Assembly (NCBI GenBank): GCA_016215625.1
Contig: JACRIW010000020.1
Location: forward strand, 1-64,000
Direction: 5' to 3'
Length of the DNA stretch: 64,000 nt
Origin: Candidatus Eiseniibacteriota bacterium
Lineage (GTDB): Bacteria; Eisenbacteria; RBG-16-71-46
Shown here in pieces: positions 34,062-44,800 of this stretch. The position numbers were made by a program, and so were the translations under genes. How positions within the stretch are numbered: the stretch's first letter is position 1; the number at the start of each line of letters is the position of its first letter. The notes under the pieces were generated by a model. That model did not search any database. It was given only the letters and a program-made list of their open reading frames with translations, and was not told where the DNA came from.

Positions 34062-36020
34062 TCAGACCGAGAAGCGCGCCACCGCGGTCATGAGCCTCTC
34101 CCCGGTCGCGGCGGTGCCCCGGGCCGCCTCGGCCAGCCGCTCGGCCTCCTCGGCCATGGCCCGGACCTCGCCGTCCATGCCGTCGACCGCGCCCTGGATC
34201 CCCGTCAGCTGCTCGGCCTGGCGGCGGCTCGCTTCGGCGATCGCGTCCGAGAGGCGGCTCGCCTGGCGGACGGACTCGACGATCGTGCCCAGCGTTTCGC
34301 CCGAGCGCCGCACCAGCGCCGCGCTCGACTCGACGCGCTGTCCGGTCTCGAGGATGAGCGCGTGGATTTCCCGGGCGGAGTCCGCGCTGCGCCCGGCGAG
34401 CGAGCGCACTTCCTGGGCGACCACCGCGAAACCGCGGCCGTTCTCGCCCGCGCGGGCCGCCTCGACCGAGGCGTTCAGCGCGAGCAGGTTGGTCCGGAAC
34501 GCGATCTCGTCGATCACGCCGACGATGTCGGCGATCCGCCGCGACTGGCGTTCGACTTCCTCCATCGCCGCGACGGCGTCGTGAACGACGCGGCCGCCGC
34601 CCTCGGCGGCACCGCGCGCCTCGGCCGTGGCGCGGCTCGCGGCCTGCGCATCCTCGGCGTTGCGTGCCGTGGTCTGGCCGAGCTCGCGCAGCTGCGCCGA
34701 GGCCTCGGCGACGCCCGCGGCCTGCGACTGCGAGTGACGGGTCAGCGTCTCGCTCGCTCCGGCGAACTCGTGTGCCGCGCCCGCCATCGCGCGGCCGGCG
34801 TCGTTCGCCTCGCGCATCGCCTCGCGCGTGTGATGCACGGCCGAGTTCAGCGCGTGGGCGAAGCGCGCGACTTCGTCCTCGCCGTCGACCGCCGCCTTCT
34901 GCGTGAGGTCGCCCGCGGCGACGCGCTCGAGCACGCCGACGCCCTGCGCGAGCGGGCGGGTGACGCGCCGCGTCGCGAGCCGCGCCACGACCGCGATGGG
35001 GACGAGGGCGAGCAGGATGCCGATCACGACGAACGCGGTCGTCCGGCGGGCGTGCGCGAACACCGTCGCGGTGGGCACGGTGACGACCATCGCCCACACG
35101 TCGCCGCCGTGCCCGGCGCGGAAGGGCACGAACGTGCGAAGCACTTCCGCGTGGGTGCGCGGGTCGCGCTGGATCGTCCGGTACGAGTCGCCACGGCGCA
35201 GCGCGCTCCACGCTTCGTCCAGCGAGCCGAGTTCGCCGGCGTGCTGGCCGAGCCGCGCCGCGTCGGGGTGCCCGACCCACGCGCCCTCGCGGCTCACGAG
35301 CGAGAGCCAGCCGGTCCGCATCGGGTGATGCTCCCCGAGAGTCTTCTGCACGTCGGCGAGCGCGAGATCGGCGCCCGCGACCCCGACGAACTTCCCGCGG
35401 TCCCAGAACGGCACGCACACGCTCGTCATGAGCACGGAGTCGCGGTCCACGAAGTCCTTGTAGGGCTCCATGAGCATTTCGCGCTCGGACTTGCGCGGCA
35501 GCCAGTAGAAGTCGCCCGATTCGTAGTCCGCAGGGGTGGGCTGCAGGCGGATACGCCCTTCCCGCCGCACGTACCAAGGCAGGAAGCGTCCGCTGCCGTC
35601 GGCCGAACGCGCGCCGGCGTGCGCGGCGTCGGCGCCGTCGAAGGCGTTCCGGTCGAACTCGACCCACGCGCCGAGCATGCCGGGTGAGCCGGCGACGGCG
35701 CGGGCGACGAGCGATTCGGCCATCGCGCGGCTGGGAGAGCCGTGGTGGAGGATCACGACCGCGTCCGCGAGCGAGCGCGCGGACTGGAACGGCAGGTCGA
35801 ACGACGGCTGCACGTCGGCCGCGATCCGGCGCGCGGTCGACTCGAGCTCTTCGTAGGCCGCGGTGCGCGCCTCGGAGCGCAGGTGCAGCGACAGCGCGGT
35901 CGCGAGGACGCCGAGCACGAAGGTGGCGGTGAGCACGAGGAGCAGCGTGAGCCGGTTGGCGATGCTGCGCCGGGCGAGTGCGAGCCAGTACTGCGGCGAC
36001 CAGGGCGTGAAGTGCGGCAT
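34062..36020 (-). CDS. Methyl-accepting chemotaxis protein with dCache-type sensor
   Basis: 652 residues. TM1 about 24-45. A periplasmic double-Cache-like sensor (about 46-300) contains [21 protein letters not shown] and [19 protein letters not shown], the typical Cache strands. TM2 is about 312-332, then HAMP, and a cytoplasmic MA domain whose hairpin tip is [20 protein letters not shown] with [19 protein letters not shown]. It ends without a C-terminal NWETF-type CheR tether. No che or flagellar genes are in the window. The start ATG at 36020 is chosen over longer options because it precedes TM1 directly. Confidence 0.9.
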   Translation of the reverse strand: MPHFTPWSPQYWLALARRSIANRLTLLLVLTATFVLGVLATALSLHLRSEARTAAYEELESTARRIAADVQPSFDLPFQSARSLADAVVILHHGSPSRAMAESLVARAVAGSPGMLGAWVEFDRNAFDGADAAHAGARSADGSGRFLPWYVRREGRIRLQPTPADYESGDFYWLPRKSEREMLMEPYKDFVDRDSVLMTSVCVPFWDRGKFVGVAGADLALADVQKTLGEHHPMRTGWLSLVSREGAWVGHPDAARLGQHAGELGSLDEAWSALRRGDSYRTIQRDPRTHAEVLRTFVPFRAGHGGDVWAMVVTVPTATVFAHARRTTAFVVIGILLALVPIAVVARLATRRVTRPLAQGVGVLERVAAGDLTQKAAVDGEDEVARFAHALNSAVHHTREAMREANDAGRAMAGAAHEFAGASETLTRHSQSQAAGVAEASAQLRELGQTTARNAEDAQAASRATAEARGAAEGGGRVVHDAVAAMEEVERQSRRIADIVGVIDEIAFRTNLLALNASVEAARAGENGRGFAVVAQEVRSLAGRSADSAREIHALILETGQRVESSAALVRRSGETLGTIVESVRQASRLSDAIAEASRRQAEQLTGIQGAVDGMDGEVRAMAEEAERLAEAARGTAATGERLMTAVARFSV

Positions 36021-36178
36021 GGCGTGGGCTTCCGGACCGGAGGATCGAAGGATTCGGGGAGGGATGTGATCCCTTCGAAGTATCGGGTCCGTCCGTGCGG
36101 GCTGAACGGCGGCCGCCGGGCTTTCCTGCCGTCCCGGGCCCGCAACTGCCCGCGCCTGCGTGGGGCGGCGCGCGCCCG

Positions 36179-36208
36179 TTGGCCCCGGCCAAGTGCCCAC
36201 CCTATATT
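36179..36208 (+). promoter_or_regulatory. Predicted sigma70-type promoter of the porX operon
   Basis: TTGGCC (36179-36184), 18-base spacer, TATATT (36203-36208). The expected transcript start near 36215 leaves about 45 bases of leader before the presumed ATC start. The rest of the 239-base divergent gap toward the chemoreceptor gene shows only a weak minus-strand -10 (GATACT). Confidence 0.65.
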
Positions 36209-36259
36209 GTCGCCCCGACACCGGACCGCGCTCCCCGCCGAATCGAAGAGGGCACGACC

Positions 36260-37852
36260 ATCGAAACGCAGCGACGGATTCTCTGGGCCGACGACGAGAT
36301 CGACCTGCTCAAGCCGCACATCAAGTTCCTCGAGCAGAAGGGCTATTTCGTGCGCGCGGTCCCGAACGGCGAGGACGCCCTCGCCGCGCTCGAGGCCGAA
36401 CGCTTCGACGTCCTGCTGATCGACGAGATGATGCCCGGCCTCGGCGGGCTCGAGACGCTCGCGCAGCTCAAGGCGCGCGACCTCACGCTGCCGGTGGTGC
36501 TGATCACCAAGAGCGAGGAAGAGACGCTCATGGAGGAGGCGATCGGCAAGCGCATCACGGACTACCTCATCAAGCCCGTGAACCCGTCGCAGGTGTTCCT
36601 CGCCTGCAAGCGCGTGTTCGATTCGCAGAAGCTGCAGGACTCCCAGCGCGCCCGCGACTACGTCGGCGAGATGCAGCGCTGGCAGATGCTCGACACGCGC
36701 CGGCTCGACTGGGACGGCTGGGTGCAGCTCGCGGTGGACGTCGCGCGCTGGGACGTGGGGCTCGACGGCGCGCCCGAGGCCGGGCTGCAGCAGGCGCACG
36801 GCGACTTCCGCAAGAGCCTCAACATCGACTTCGCGCGCCTGATCGAGGAGCGCTACCCGGGCTGGGTTCAGCGCGCGCACAAGGGGCTGACCGACGGCCG
36901 GCCGAACCTCTCGAGCGACGTCGTGCGCCACGCGGTCGTGCCGCACCTGAAGGCCGGCACCCGCGTCGTGTTCATCGTGATCGACTGCATGCGGCTCGAC
37001 CAGTGGTTCACGCTCGAGCCGCTGCTCGAGGAGTGGTTCGAGATCCAGCGCGACTACTACCTGTCGATCCTGCCGACCGCGACGCCCTACTCGCGCAACT
37101 CGATCTTCGCCGGGCTGCTGCCCGCCGACCTGCACAAGAAGCACCCGGACCTGTGGCAGGAGAACAGCGGCGACGAGCGGACGCGCAACCGCTACGAGCG
37201 CCAGCTGCTCGATTTCCAGCTCGAACGCCTCGGGGCGATGCCGGCGACGAGCCCGAAGTACCTGAAGATCTACGAGGTCGAGGAGGCCCACAACACGCGC
37301 CGGCAGATCGGCTCGTTCTCGGGCGTGCCGCTCACGTCCATGGTCTTCAACTTCCTCGACATCCTCGCGCACGGCCGCAGCGAGTCCGAGATCCTGCAGG
37401 AACTCGCGCCCGACGAGGCCGCGTTCCGCGCGGTGATGAAGGCGTGGTTCACGCACTCGCCGCTGTACGAGATCTTCCAGGCGCTCGGCACGCAGGACTG
37501 CACGGTGGTCGTGACGACCGATCACGGCTCGGTGCTCGGCAAGCGCGCGGCGCTCGTGTACGGCAACCGCGACACGTCCACCAACCTGCGCTACAAGTAC
37601 GGCATCAACCTGAACACCGACTCGAAGCAGGCGATCATCGTGCGCAAGCCGATGGACTACCTGCTGCCGGACGACGGCGTGAACAAGAACTACGTCCTCG
37701 CGCGCGAGGACTACTACTTCGTCTATCCGACCAAGTTCCACGAGTACGAGCGCCAGTACCGCGGCTCGTTCCAGCACGGCGGCGTGTCGGTCGAGGAGAT
37801 GATCCTCCCGCTCATGACGCTGCGGCCGCGCGCGCCGCGCCCCGGCACGTGA
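36260..37852 (+). CDS. porX: PorX-type response regulator with PglZ (alkaline-phosphatase superfamily) effector
   Basis: 530 residues. The receiver domain (5-120) has [20 protein letters not shown] with acidic residues 11-12, phospho-acceptor Asp55 in LLIDEMMPG, Thr84 and Lys106 in DYLIKPVNP. The PglZ domain (about 215-520) has [14 protein letters not shown], the candidate nucleophile Thr in [11 protein letters not shown], and TTDHGSV metal ligands. PorX with PorY controls type IX secretion in Porphyromonas. No ATG, GTG or TTG lies before the first strand downstream of the promoter. ATC at 36260, 4 codons before RRILWADDE with GAAGAGGG upstream, is the likely start. The GTG of tsaE overlaps its stop. 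Confidence 0.88.
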   Translation: METQRRILWADDEIDLLKPHIKFLEQKGYFVRAVPNGEDALAALEAERFDVLLIDEMMPGLGGLETLAQLKARDLTLPVVLITKSEEETLMEEAIGKRITDYLIKPVNPSQVFLACKRVFDSQKLQDSQRARDYVGEMQRWQMLDTRRLDWDGWVQLAVDVARWDVGLDGAPEAGLQQAHGDFRKSLNIDFARLIEERYPGWVQRAHKGLTDGRPNLSSDVVRHAVVPHLKAGTRVVFIVIDCMRLDQWFTLEPLLEEWFEIQRDYYLSILPTATPYSRNSIFAGLLPADLHKKHPDLWQENSGDERTRNRYERQLLDFQLERLGAMPATSPKYLKIYEVEEAHNTRRQIGSFSGVPLTSMVFNFLDILAHGRSESEILQELAPDEAAFRAVMKAWFTHSPLYEIFQALGTQDCTVVVTTDHGSVLGKRAALVYGNRDTSTNLRYKYGINLNTDSKQAIIVRKPMDYLLPDDGVNKNYVLAREDYYFVYPTKFHEYERQYRGSFQHGGVSVEEMILPLMTLRPRAPRPGT

Positions 37853-38331
37853 TCGGCGCGGACTCGCGACGCACGGACTCGGTCGAAGCGACGGAGCGCC
37901 TCGGTGAGGCGCTCGCGCCGGCGCTGCGCGCGGGCGACGTCGTCGTGCTGCAGGGCGACCTCGGCGCGGGCAAGACGCGCTTCGTCGCGGGACTCGCGCG
38001 CGGCCTCGACCCCGGCGCGCGCGTGCGCAGTCCTTCGTTCACGCTCGTGAACGAATACCGCAGCCGCACCGGCGGCCTCACGCTCTACCACCTCGACCTC
38101 TACCGGCTCGGCACGGGCGAAGTGGACGGGCTCGGTCTCGAGGAGTACGCCGAACTCGGCGCGCTCGCCGTGGAGTGGGGCGACCGCCTGCCCGCGGCGT
38201 GGAGCGAGGACGCGCTCACGCTCGCCTTCGACGTGCAGGCGGACGACGCGCGCGTGATTTCGGGCGCCGCCTCGCGTGGCCGCGGGCTCGAGCTGCTCGC
38301 CGCCTGGCGCGCGATCCCGGAGCGCGCATGA
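37849..38331 (+). CDS. tsaE: tRNA threonylcarbamoyladenosine biosynthesis ATPase TsaE
   Basis: 160 residues. P-loop GDLGAGKT (about 36-43), then RSPSFTLVNEY and LYHLDLYRLGTGEVDGLGLEEY, the TsaE signatures, with VEWGDRLPA. TsaE drives the TsaB-TsaD-TsaE complex making t6A37 in ANN-decoding tRNAs. The GTG start overlaps the porX stop, and its own stop overlaps tsaB (ATGA). Confidence 0.95.
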   Translation: MIGADSRRTDSVEATERLGEALAPALRAGDVVVLQGDLGAGKTRFVAGLARGLDPGARVRSPSFTLVNEYRSRTGGLTLYHLDLYRLGTGEVDGLGLEEYAELGALAVEWGDRLPAAWSEDALTLAFDVQADDARVISGAASRGRGLELLAAWRAIPERA

Positions 38332-39539
38332 CCGGCCTGTCGATCGAGGCGGCGACCGACCACGTCGAAGTGGCGGTGCTCGAGGACGGCGCGGTGCGCG
38401 CGCACGTCGTCGAGGACGTCGGGCACGGGCACACGCGGCGGCTGACCGCGCTCGTGCAGGAGGCGCTGCGGATTTCGGACGTCACGCCCTCCGGGCTCGC
38501 GTGGGTCGCGGCGGGACTCGGGCCGGGCTCGTTCACGGGCGTGCGCGTCGGGCTCGCGACCGCACGCGGCTTCGCCTTCGCGGGCGGCGCGCGGCTCGTC
38601 GGCGCCTCGAGCCTCGCCTCGCTCGCGCACGCCACACCCGCCCGGCGCTCGCTCGTCGTGCCGCTCGTGGGCGCGGGACGGCGCGACGTGTACGCCGGCT
38701 TCTTCCGGGCCGACACGCGCGGCCAGATCCGCCTCGTGGCGGCGCCGCGCGTGGTCGCGGCCGACGCGCTGCTCGCGGTCGTGGCCGAAGTGCACGCGCT
38801 GCTCCCCGGCTGGGCGATCCGCTTCGTCGGCCCGGGCGCCGCTCGCGAGCGCGAGCGCCTCGAGGCGGCGTACCCGACCTCCACGGCGCTCGAGTTCCGC
38901 CACGGCGGGCTCTCGGCGCTCGACCTCGCGGCGGCCGCGCTCAAGGGCGCCGGCCCGGGCGGCGGCCCGGGGGCCGGGTTGCCGGCCGAGGGGCGCGAGG
39001 CCGACCCGGTCTACGTGCGCAGCGCGCAGGCGGAGGAGCGCGTGCGCCGCGCCGCGCTCGGCGCGACGCCGACCGTGATCCGGCACATGACGCTGGAGGA
39101 CGTCCCGGCGGTCGCGGAGACCGAAGCGCGGACGTTCTCGGACGCCTGGAGCGAGTCGTACTTCCGCAGCCTGATCGGCTACCCGGGCGGCTGGATCCGG
39201 GTCGCCGAGCGCGGCGGCCAACTCGCGGGCTACCTCGTGAGCGGCATCCAGCCCGGCACCTGCGACCTCGAGAACATCTGCGTGCTCCCCGCGCACCGCC
39301 GCTGCGGCGTGGCGCAGGCGCTCATGGCCGACCTGTTCGAAGCCTGCCGCGCGCAGGGCGCGCACGAGGTGCTGCTCGAGGTGCGCGTGTCCAACGACGC
39401 CGCGCAGGCGCTCTACTGCGGGTTGGGGTTCCGGCTGGCGGGGGTCCGGCGCGGGTATTATCGTGCGCCCGACGAAGACGCCCTCCTCATGGCCTGCCGC
39501 GTCCCGGCCGCTCCGGCGCCCGCGGCGAGCGCTTCCTGA
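38328..39539 (+). CDS. tsaB: TsaB-RimI fusion: t6A synthesis subunit joined to a GNAT N-acetyltransferase
   Basis: 403 residues. Residues 1-235 are TsaB (Kae1-like ASKHA fold without full catalysis): LSIEAATDHVEVAVLEDG, AAGLGPGSFTGVRVGLATARG and FRHGGLSALDLAAAALK. A Gly/Pro linker follows. Residues about 250-395 are a RimI acetyltransferase: IRHMTLEDVPAVAETEARTF, ENICVLPAHRRCGVAQALM (acetyl-CoA loop) and EVRVSNDAAQALYCGLGF. In many bacteria tsaB and rimI are separate neighbours; here they are one frame. RimI acetylates the N-terminus of ribosomal protein bS18. Confidence 0.93.
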   Translation: MTGLSIEAATDHVEVAVLEDGAVRAHVVEDVGHGHTRRLTALVQEALRISDVTPSGLAWVAAGLGPGSFTGVRVGLATARGFAFAGGARLVGASSLASLAHATPARRSLVVPLVGAGRRDVYAGFFRADTRGQIRLVAAPRVVAADALLAVVAEVHALLPGWAIRFVGPGAARERERLEAAYPTSTALEFRHGGLSALDLAAAALKGAGPGGGPGAGLPAEGREADPVYVRSAQAEERVRRAALGATPTVIRHMTLEDVPAVAETEARTFSDAWSESYFRSLIGYPGGWIRVAERGGQLAGYLVSGIQPGTCDLENICVLPAHRRCGVAQALMADLFEACRAQGAHEVLLEVRVSNDAAQALYCGLGFRLAGVRRGYYRAPDEDALLMACRVPAAPAPAASAS

Positions 39540-39557
39540 CCCCGAGGCCCCGTTCAC

Positions 39558-40484
39558 ATGTCCTGGCTCAAACGCGAACGTTCCGGCATCAAGACCACCG
39601 CCAAGTCCGACCGGCCCGAAGTCCCCGAGGGACTCTGGACCAAGTGCGACGGCTGCGGTGAGGCCCTGTTCCAGACCGTGCTCGAGCAGCACCTGTGGAC
39701 GTGCCCGCACTGCGACCACCATTTTCGTGTGCCGGCCCGGCAGTACGTGGGGTATCTCACGGACGAGGGCAGCTTCGTCGAACGCCACGCGAACCTCGTG
39801 GCGGGCGACCCGCTCGAGTTCCGCGACGCCAAGATGCGCTACCCCGACCGCCTCGCGGCGGCGCAGCGCGACACCGGCGAGAAGGACGCGGCGATCTCCG
39901 GCGTGGCCACCATCGGCGGCATACCGGTGAGCGTCGCGCTCATGAACTTCTTCTTCATGGGCGGCTCGATGGGTTCGGTGGTCGGTGAAAAGGTCGCGCG
40001 CGCGATCGAGGACGGCATCGCCGAGCGCCGCGCGGTCGTCGTGGTGTCCGCCACGGGCGGCGCCCGCATGCAGGAAGGCATCCTGTCGCTCATGCAGATG
40101 GCCAAGACGTCGGTGCTGCTCGCCCGCCTGCGCGAGGCGCGGCTGCCGTTCGTCTCGCTGCTCACCGATCCGTCCACGGCCGGCGTGCTCGCCTCGTACG
40201 CGTCGCTCGGCGACGTGATCGTGGCCGAGCCGAAGGCGCTCGTCGGCTTCGCCGGCGCCCGCGTCATCCGCCAGACGATCGGCGAGGACCTGCCGCCGGG
40301 CTTCCAGCGCGCCGAGTTCGTGCTCGAGAAGGGCTTCGTCGACCGCATCGCCCACCGCAAGACCGTGCGCGACGAGATCGGCGGGCTGCTCGGCTACTTC
40401 TGGCACTCCACGCGCGGCTTCGCTCCCGACGGCGGGACGTCGCCGCACGCCTACGATCCGAACGCTCCCCGTTCGACCTCCTAG
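39558..40484 (+). CDS. accD: Acetyl-CoA carboxylase carboxyltransferase beta subunit
   Basis: 308 residues. The N-terminal zinc finger uses Cys30, Cys33, Cys49 and Cys52 (CDGC…CPHC). The crotonase-like carboxyltransferase core has FFFMGGSMGSVVGEK, SATGGARMQEGILSLMQMAK, LLTDPSTAGVLASYASLGD and GFAGARVI. It catalyses the malonyl-CoA-forming step with AccA, not in this window. accD-folC adjacency is common. Confidence 0.97.
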   Translation: MSWLKRERSGIKTTAKSDRPEVPEGLWTKCDGCGEALFQTVLEQHLWTCPHCDHHFRVPARQYVGYLTDEGSFVERHANLVAGDPLEFRDAKMRYPDRLAAAQRDTGEKDAAISGVATIGGIPVSVALMNFFFMGGSMGSVVGEKVARAIEDGIAERRAVVVVSATGGARMQEGILSLMQMAKTSVLLARLREARLPFVSLLTDPSTAGVLASYASLGDVIVAEPKALVGFAGARVIRQTIGEDLPPGFQRAEFVLEKGFVDRIAHRKTVRDEIGGLLGYFWHSTRGFAPDGGTSPHAYDPNAPRSTS

Positions 40485-40499
40485 GCCGGCTCCGAAGAC

Positions 40500-41816
40500 G
40501 TGACCACACTCCAACGCCAGCTCGAGGCGCTTTACGGACTCGAGCGCCGGCGCGACAAGCTCGGGCTCGACGGCACGCGCGAACTGCTCGGCTCGCTCGG
40601 CGAGCCCCAGCGCGCGTTCCGCTCCGTCCACGTGGCGGGCACGAACGGCAAGGGTTCGGTGTGCGCGCTGGTCGAGCGCGTGCTGCGTGCCGCGGGCGTG
40701 CGCACGGGCCTCTTCACGTCGCCGCACCTCGTGGACTTCCGCGAGCGCATCCGCGTGAACGGCCGCTGCGCCCCCGAGGCCGAACTCGCCGCGCGACTGG
40801 CGCGCATCGAGGCGCTGCCGGGAGGGTCCGAGCGCACGTTCTTCGAGGTCGCGACCGGACTGAGTTTCCTCACGTTCGCCGAGTCGAAGGTCGAGACCGC
40901 GGTCGTCGAGGTCGGCCTCGGCGGGCGGCTCGACACGACCAACGTGATCGCGCCCGAGGTGTGTGCGATCACGACCATCGGGCTCGACCACGCCGAGATC
41001 CTCGGGGACTCGCACGAGAAGATCGCGGCCGAGAAGGCCGGCATCTTCAAGCGCGGCGTGCCCGCGGTCTCGGGCGTCGAACACGACGCCGCCGCGACCG
41101 TGATCGCGCACGCGGCACGCGACGCGGGCGCGCCGCTGCACCAGGCGCGCGACCTCGTGAACGTGACGCAGGCGCAGTACGGCCCGTGGGGCATGCGCCT
41201 CACGGTCGAGTGCGAGCCGTGGGGCACGTTCCAGCTGCAGAGCACGCTGCGCGGGAGCCACCAGCGCGAGAACGCGCGCGTGGCGCTCGCCGTGCTGTCG
41301 CTGCTCGCGCGCGCGGGCACGCGCATCCCGCTGGGCGCGCTGCGCACGGGCTTCGCCGAGGCGCGCTGGGCGGGACGGCTCGAGCCGTCGCCCACCGTGC
41401 GGCGGCTGTGGTGGGACGGCGCGCACAACGTGGACGGCGTGCGCCGGCTCGCACAGGCGTGGCGCGACGAGATGGCGATGGAGCCGCCGGTGGCGATCGT
41501 GTTCGCCGCGGCCCGCGACAAGGACGTGCGCGCGATGCTGCAGCGCCTGCACGCGCTGGCGCCCGGCGCCTCGCTCGTGCTCACGCGCACGCGCAACGAG
41601 CGCGCGCTGCCGCCCGAGGCGCTCGCGGAGATCGCCGCGTCGCTCGGCGTGCCGTGCACGACGGCGCCGGGCGTGCGCGAGGCGCTCGTGCCGTGGCTCG
41701 ACCACGGCGGGGACGGGCGCGGCCGGGCGTCGGGCCGCGTGCTGCTGTGCGGTTCGCTGTTCGCGGTGGGCGAGGCGATGGAGGCGTTCGGCGGCGCGCC
41801 GGGCGAACAGTCGTGA
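40500..41816 (+). CDS. folC: Bifunctional folylpolyglutamate/dihydrofolate synthase
   Basis: 438 residues from GTG. Mur-ligase-like ATPase with VHVAGTNGKGSVCALVE (P-loop), LFTSPHLVDFRERIRVNG, EVGLGGRLDTTNVI and TIGLDHAEILGDS. The C-terminal domain carries WWDGAHNVDG. Adds glutamates to folates. Its stop overlaps the GTG of lptD. Confidence 0.95.
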   Translation: MTTLQRQLEALYGLERRRDKLGLDGTRELLGSLGEPQRAFRSVHVAGTNGKGSVCALVERVLRAAGVRTGLFTSPHLVDFRERIRVNGRCAPEAELAARLARIEALPGGSERTFFEVATGLSFLTFAESKVETAVVEVGLGGRLDTTNVIAPEVCAITTIGLDHAEILGDSHEKIAAEKAGIFKRGVPAVSGVEHDAAATVIAHAARDAGAPLHQARDLVNVTQAQYGPWGMRLTVECEPWGTFQLQSTLRGSHQRENARVALAVLSLLARAGTRIPLGALRTGFAEARWAGRLEPSPTVRRLWWDGAHNVDGVRRLAQAWRDEMAMEPPVAIVFAAARDKDVRAMLQRLHALAPGASLVLTRTRNERALPPEALAEIAASLGVPCTTAPGVREALVPWLDHGGDGRGRASGRVLLCGSLFAVGEAMEAFGGAPGEQS

Positions 41817-44800
41817 GGCGCCTGCTCGCCGCGTGCCTGTGCATCCTCGCGGTCGCCGCGCTCGCGCTGGCGTCGTCGCCCTCGCGCGCCGTGCAGGCCG
41901 CGCCGGCCGAACCGCCGTTCCGGATCACCGCCGACAACATGATCGGCGGGCGCGGCCCCGAGGGGGACGTGCTCGACCTGAACGGCAACCTGCGCGTGAT
42001 CCGCGGCCGGACCGTGCTCACGGCGGACAAAGGCCGCTACACGACGGCGAGCGGCATGATCGACCTCATGGGGCGCGTGCGGCTCGTGGACACGAGCACC
42101 ACGGTCACGTGCGACCACGCGATGTTCTCGGAGAACGACGACCGCCTGAACCTCGACGGCAACGTGGTCGTGACCGACAAGCAGGCCGTGCTGCGCGCGC
42201 CGTTCGGCTGGTACGACCGCCGCACGGGGCAGGCGTGGATGGGCGGCGGCGTGACCGGGCGCGAGAAGAAGCAGCGCATGTCCGCGAACGAGGCGACGTA
42301 CGAGCGCGATTCGACGATCGTGCGCGCGCGCGGGACCGTGAAGGGCTTCGACGAGGAGAACCGCGTCGAGCTGGCGGCGCAGGCGATCGACTTCTTCCGG
42401 CGCCTCGACCTCGCGATCGCCACCGGCGAACCCGTGATGCGCTCGACGGACGACGACGGCAAGGTCACGGTGCTGCACGCGCGCGAGCTGCGCGTGAACT
42501 CCGCGACGAAGATCGCCGAGGCAATCGACTCGGTGCTCGTCGAGCGCGACACGCTGCGCGCGCGCGCCGACCGCGCGGTGTTCGACGACCGCAGCGGCCG
42601 CGGCATGCTGCTCGGCTCGCCGCGCGCGTGGGACAACGAGACCGTCGTGACGGGCGACACGCTCGAGACGCTCGCCGAGAACCGCAAGCTGCGGCTCGTG
42701 GTCGTGCGCGGCAACGCGACCATGGACTACGCCGGCATGCGCGAGCAGAACGCCGGCGAGACGAGCCGCCTGACCGGGCACCGCGTGGACGTGTACGTGG
42801 AGGGCGACCGGATCGACAGCCTCATGGCGGTCGGGCAGGCCGTGAACGCGTACTCCTCGCCCGAGCGGCCCGGCAAGACGCGCGAGCGCAACCAGGCGAG
42901 CGGCGACACGATCACCGTGTTCTTCAAGGACAAGAAGGTGGACCGTGCCCGCGTGACGGGTTCGGCCATGGGCGAGTACCGCGCGGCCGTGGACTCCACC
43001 GACACGCTCTCGATCGCGAACGAGGTCGTGCGCTACGACGGCCAGCGCATCGAGTTCCTCGTGCCGAAGAACCAGATCGTGCTCGACGGCCTCGCGCACC
43101 TCGTGTACCGCGACATCGAGCTGAACGCGAAGCGCGTGGAGTTCGACAGCGAGAAGCAGACGCTCGTCGCGCGCGGCACGCCGCAGATCCTCGAGAAGGG
43201 CGACAAGCTGAACGGTCACCTCATGACGTACGACCTCGGCTCGCGCACGGGCACCGTGTACGAGGCGCAGACGGCGTACGAGCGCGGGCTCTATCGCGGC
43301 GACCGGATCCGCAAGGCGGGGGACGACCAGCTCGACGTGCTGCACGGCTCGTACAGCACGTGCGACCTCGAGCAGCCGCACTATCACTTCTCGTCCCGCT
43401 GGATGAAGATCTACCTGAAGGACAAGCTCGTCGCGAAGCCGGTCGTCTTCTACCTGCGCAACATCCCCGTGCTCGCGCTGCCGTTCTACGTGTTCCCGAT
43501 CAAGCCGGGGCGGCACTCGGGCTTCCTGTTCCCGCAGTTCGAGTTCGGGTTCAGCAACCGCAGCGGGCAGTTCCTGCGCAACGCCGGCTACTACTGGGCC
43601 CCGAACGACTACATGGACCTCACGCTCGCCGCCGACTACTACCAGGCGCAGCCGTCGTACGTGATGCGGGCCGAGGGCAACTACAAGCTCATGTACGTCT
43701 TCGACGGCCGCTTCGAGGGGCGCTTCGAGCGCAACGAGGCGACGCAGCGCGACGACTACGTGCTCGACGCGTGGCACACGCAGGACGTCTCGCCGCGCAC
43801 GCGCCTCATCGCGCGCGGCAACTTCGTCTCGAGCCGCGACTACAACGCGAGCGCCACGTCCGGCGCGACGCTCGCGCAGCGGCTGAACCGCTTCCTCACG
43901 TCCACGGTGTCGCTCTCGCACGCGGCCGACTGGGCGAGCATCAGCGCCGTGCTCGACCGCCGCCAGGACCTCGACGCCGACGAGGGCATCAAGGACGACG
44001 GGTTCGGCGGCGCCGTGCCGATCTTCAAGCCGGGCACCGTGGCCTCGCTGCCGAACCTCGTGACCAACGCGCCGAGCCTGTCGCTCGGGTTCCCGACGCG
44101 CACGATCGGCAGCTGGGGGCTGTTCAAGGACACGAAGGCCGAGACCGCGTTCGCGAGCACGTACCTGAGCGCGAGCATGCGCTACCTGTCGCTCAGCACG
44201 CGGCAGGCGTACGTGGACCGCTACGACTACCGCGACAACGGCGCCGGTGGCCTCGATTCCACGACGGTGATCGGCCAGCGCGAGACCACGCGCCGCGGCA
44301 TGGCCGCGAACTTCGGCCTGTCGGATTCGCGCCGGCTGTTCGGCTGGCTCAACCTGACGCCCGGCGTGTTCGTGAACTCGGCCGTGTTCGACTACGACCA
44401 GCAGGGGCGCAAGGTCGTGCCCGCGGCGACGTGGTCGTCGTCCATGAGCATGAGCTCGACGTTCTACGGCACGTTCCGCCCGCCGATCCCGCATCTCGGC
44501 GGACTGCGCCACGTCGTGTTCCCGAGCGTCGCGGTGAGCTACAGCCCGGACGTGAGCGGGCTGCAGTACACCGACACCGCGGGCGTGAAGCGCAACCGCT
44601 TCGACAGCTTCGGCGGCATCTCGATCTCGGGCTTCAAGTCCGCGAGCATGAGCTTCGCGCTCGACCAGCGCATCCAGGCGAAGATCGTCAACGGCGAGAA
44701 GGTGACGCGCCTCGACAACCTCGTCGGCTGGTTCACGAGCGGCACGTACGACTTCCTGTGGCGCGAGCACGGACTCGAGCACGGGCTCTCGCCGCTCACG

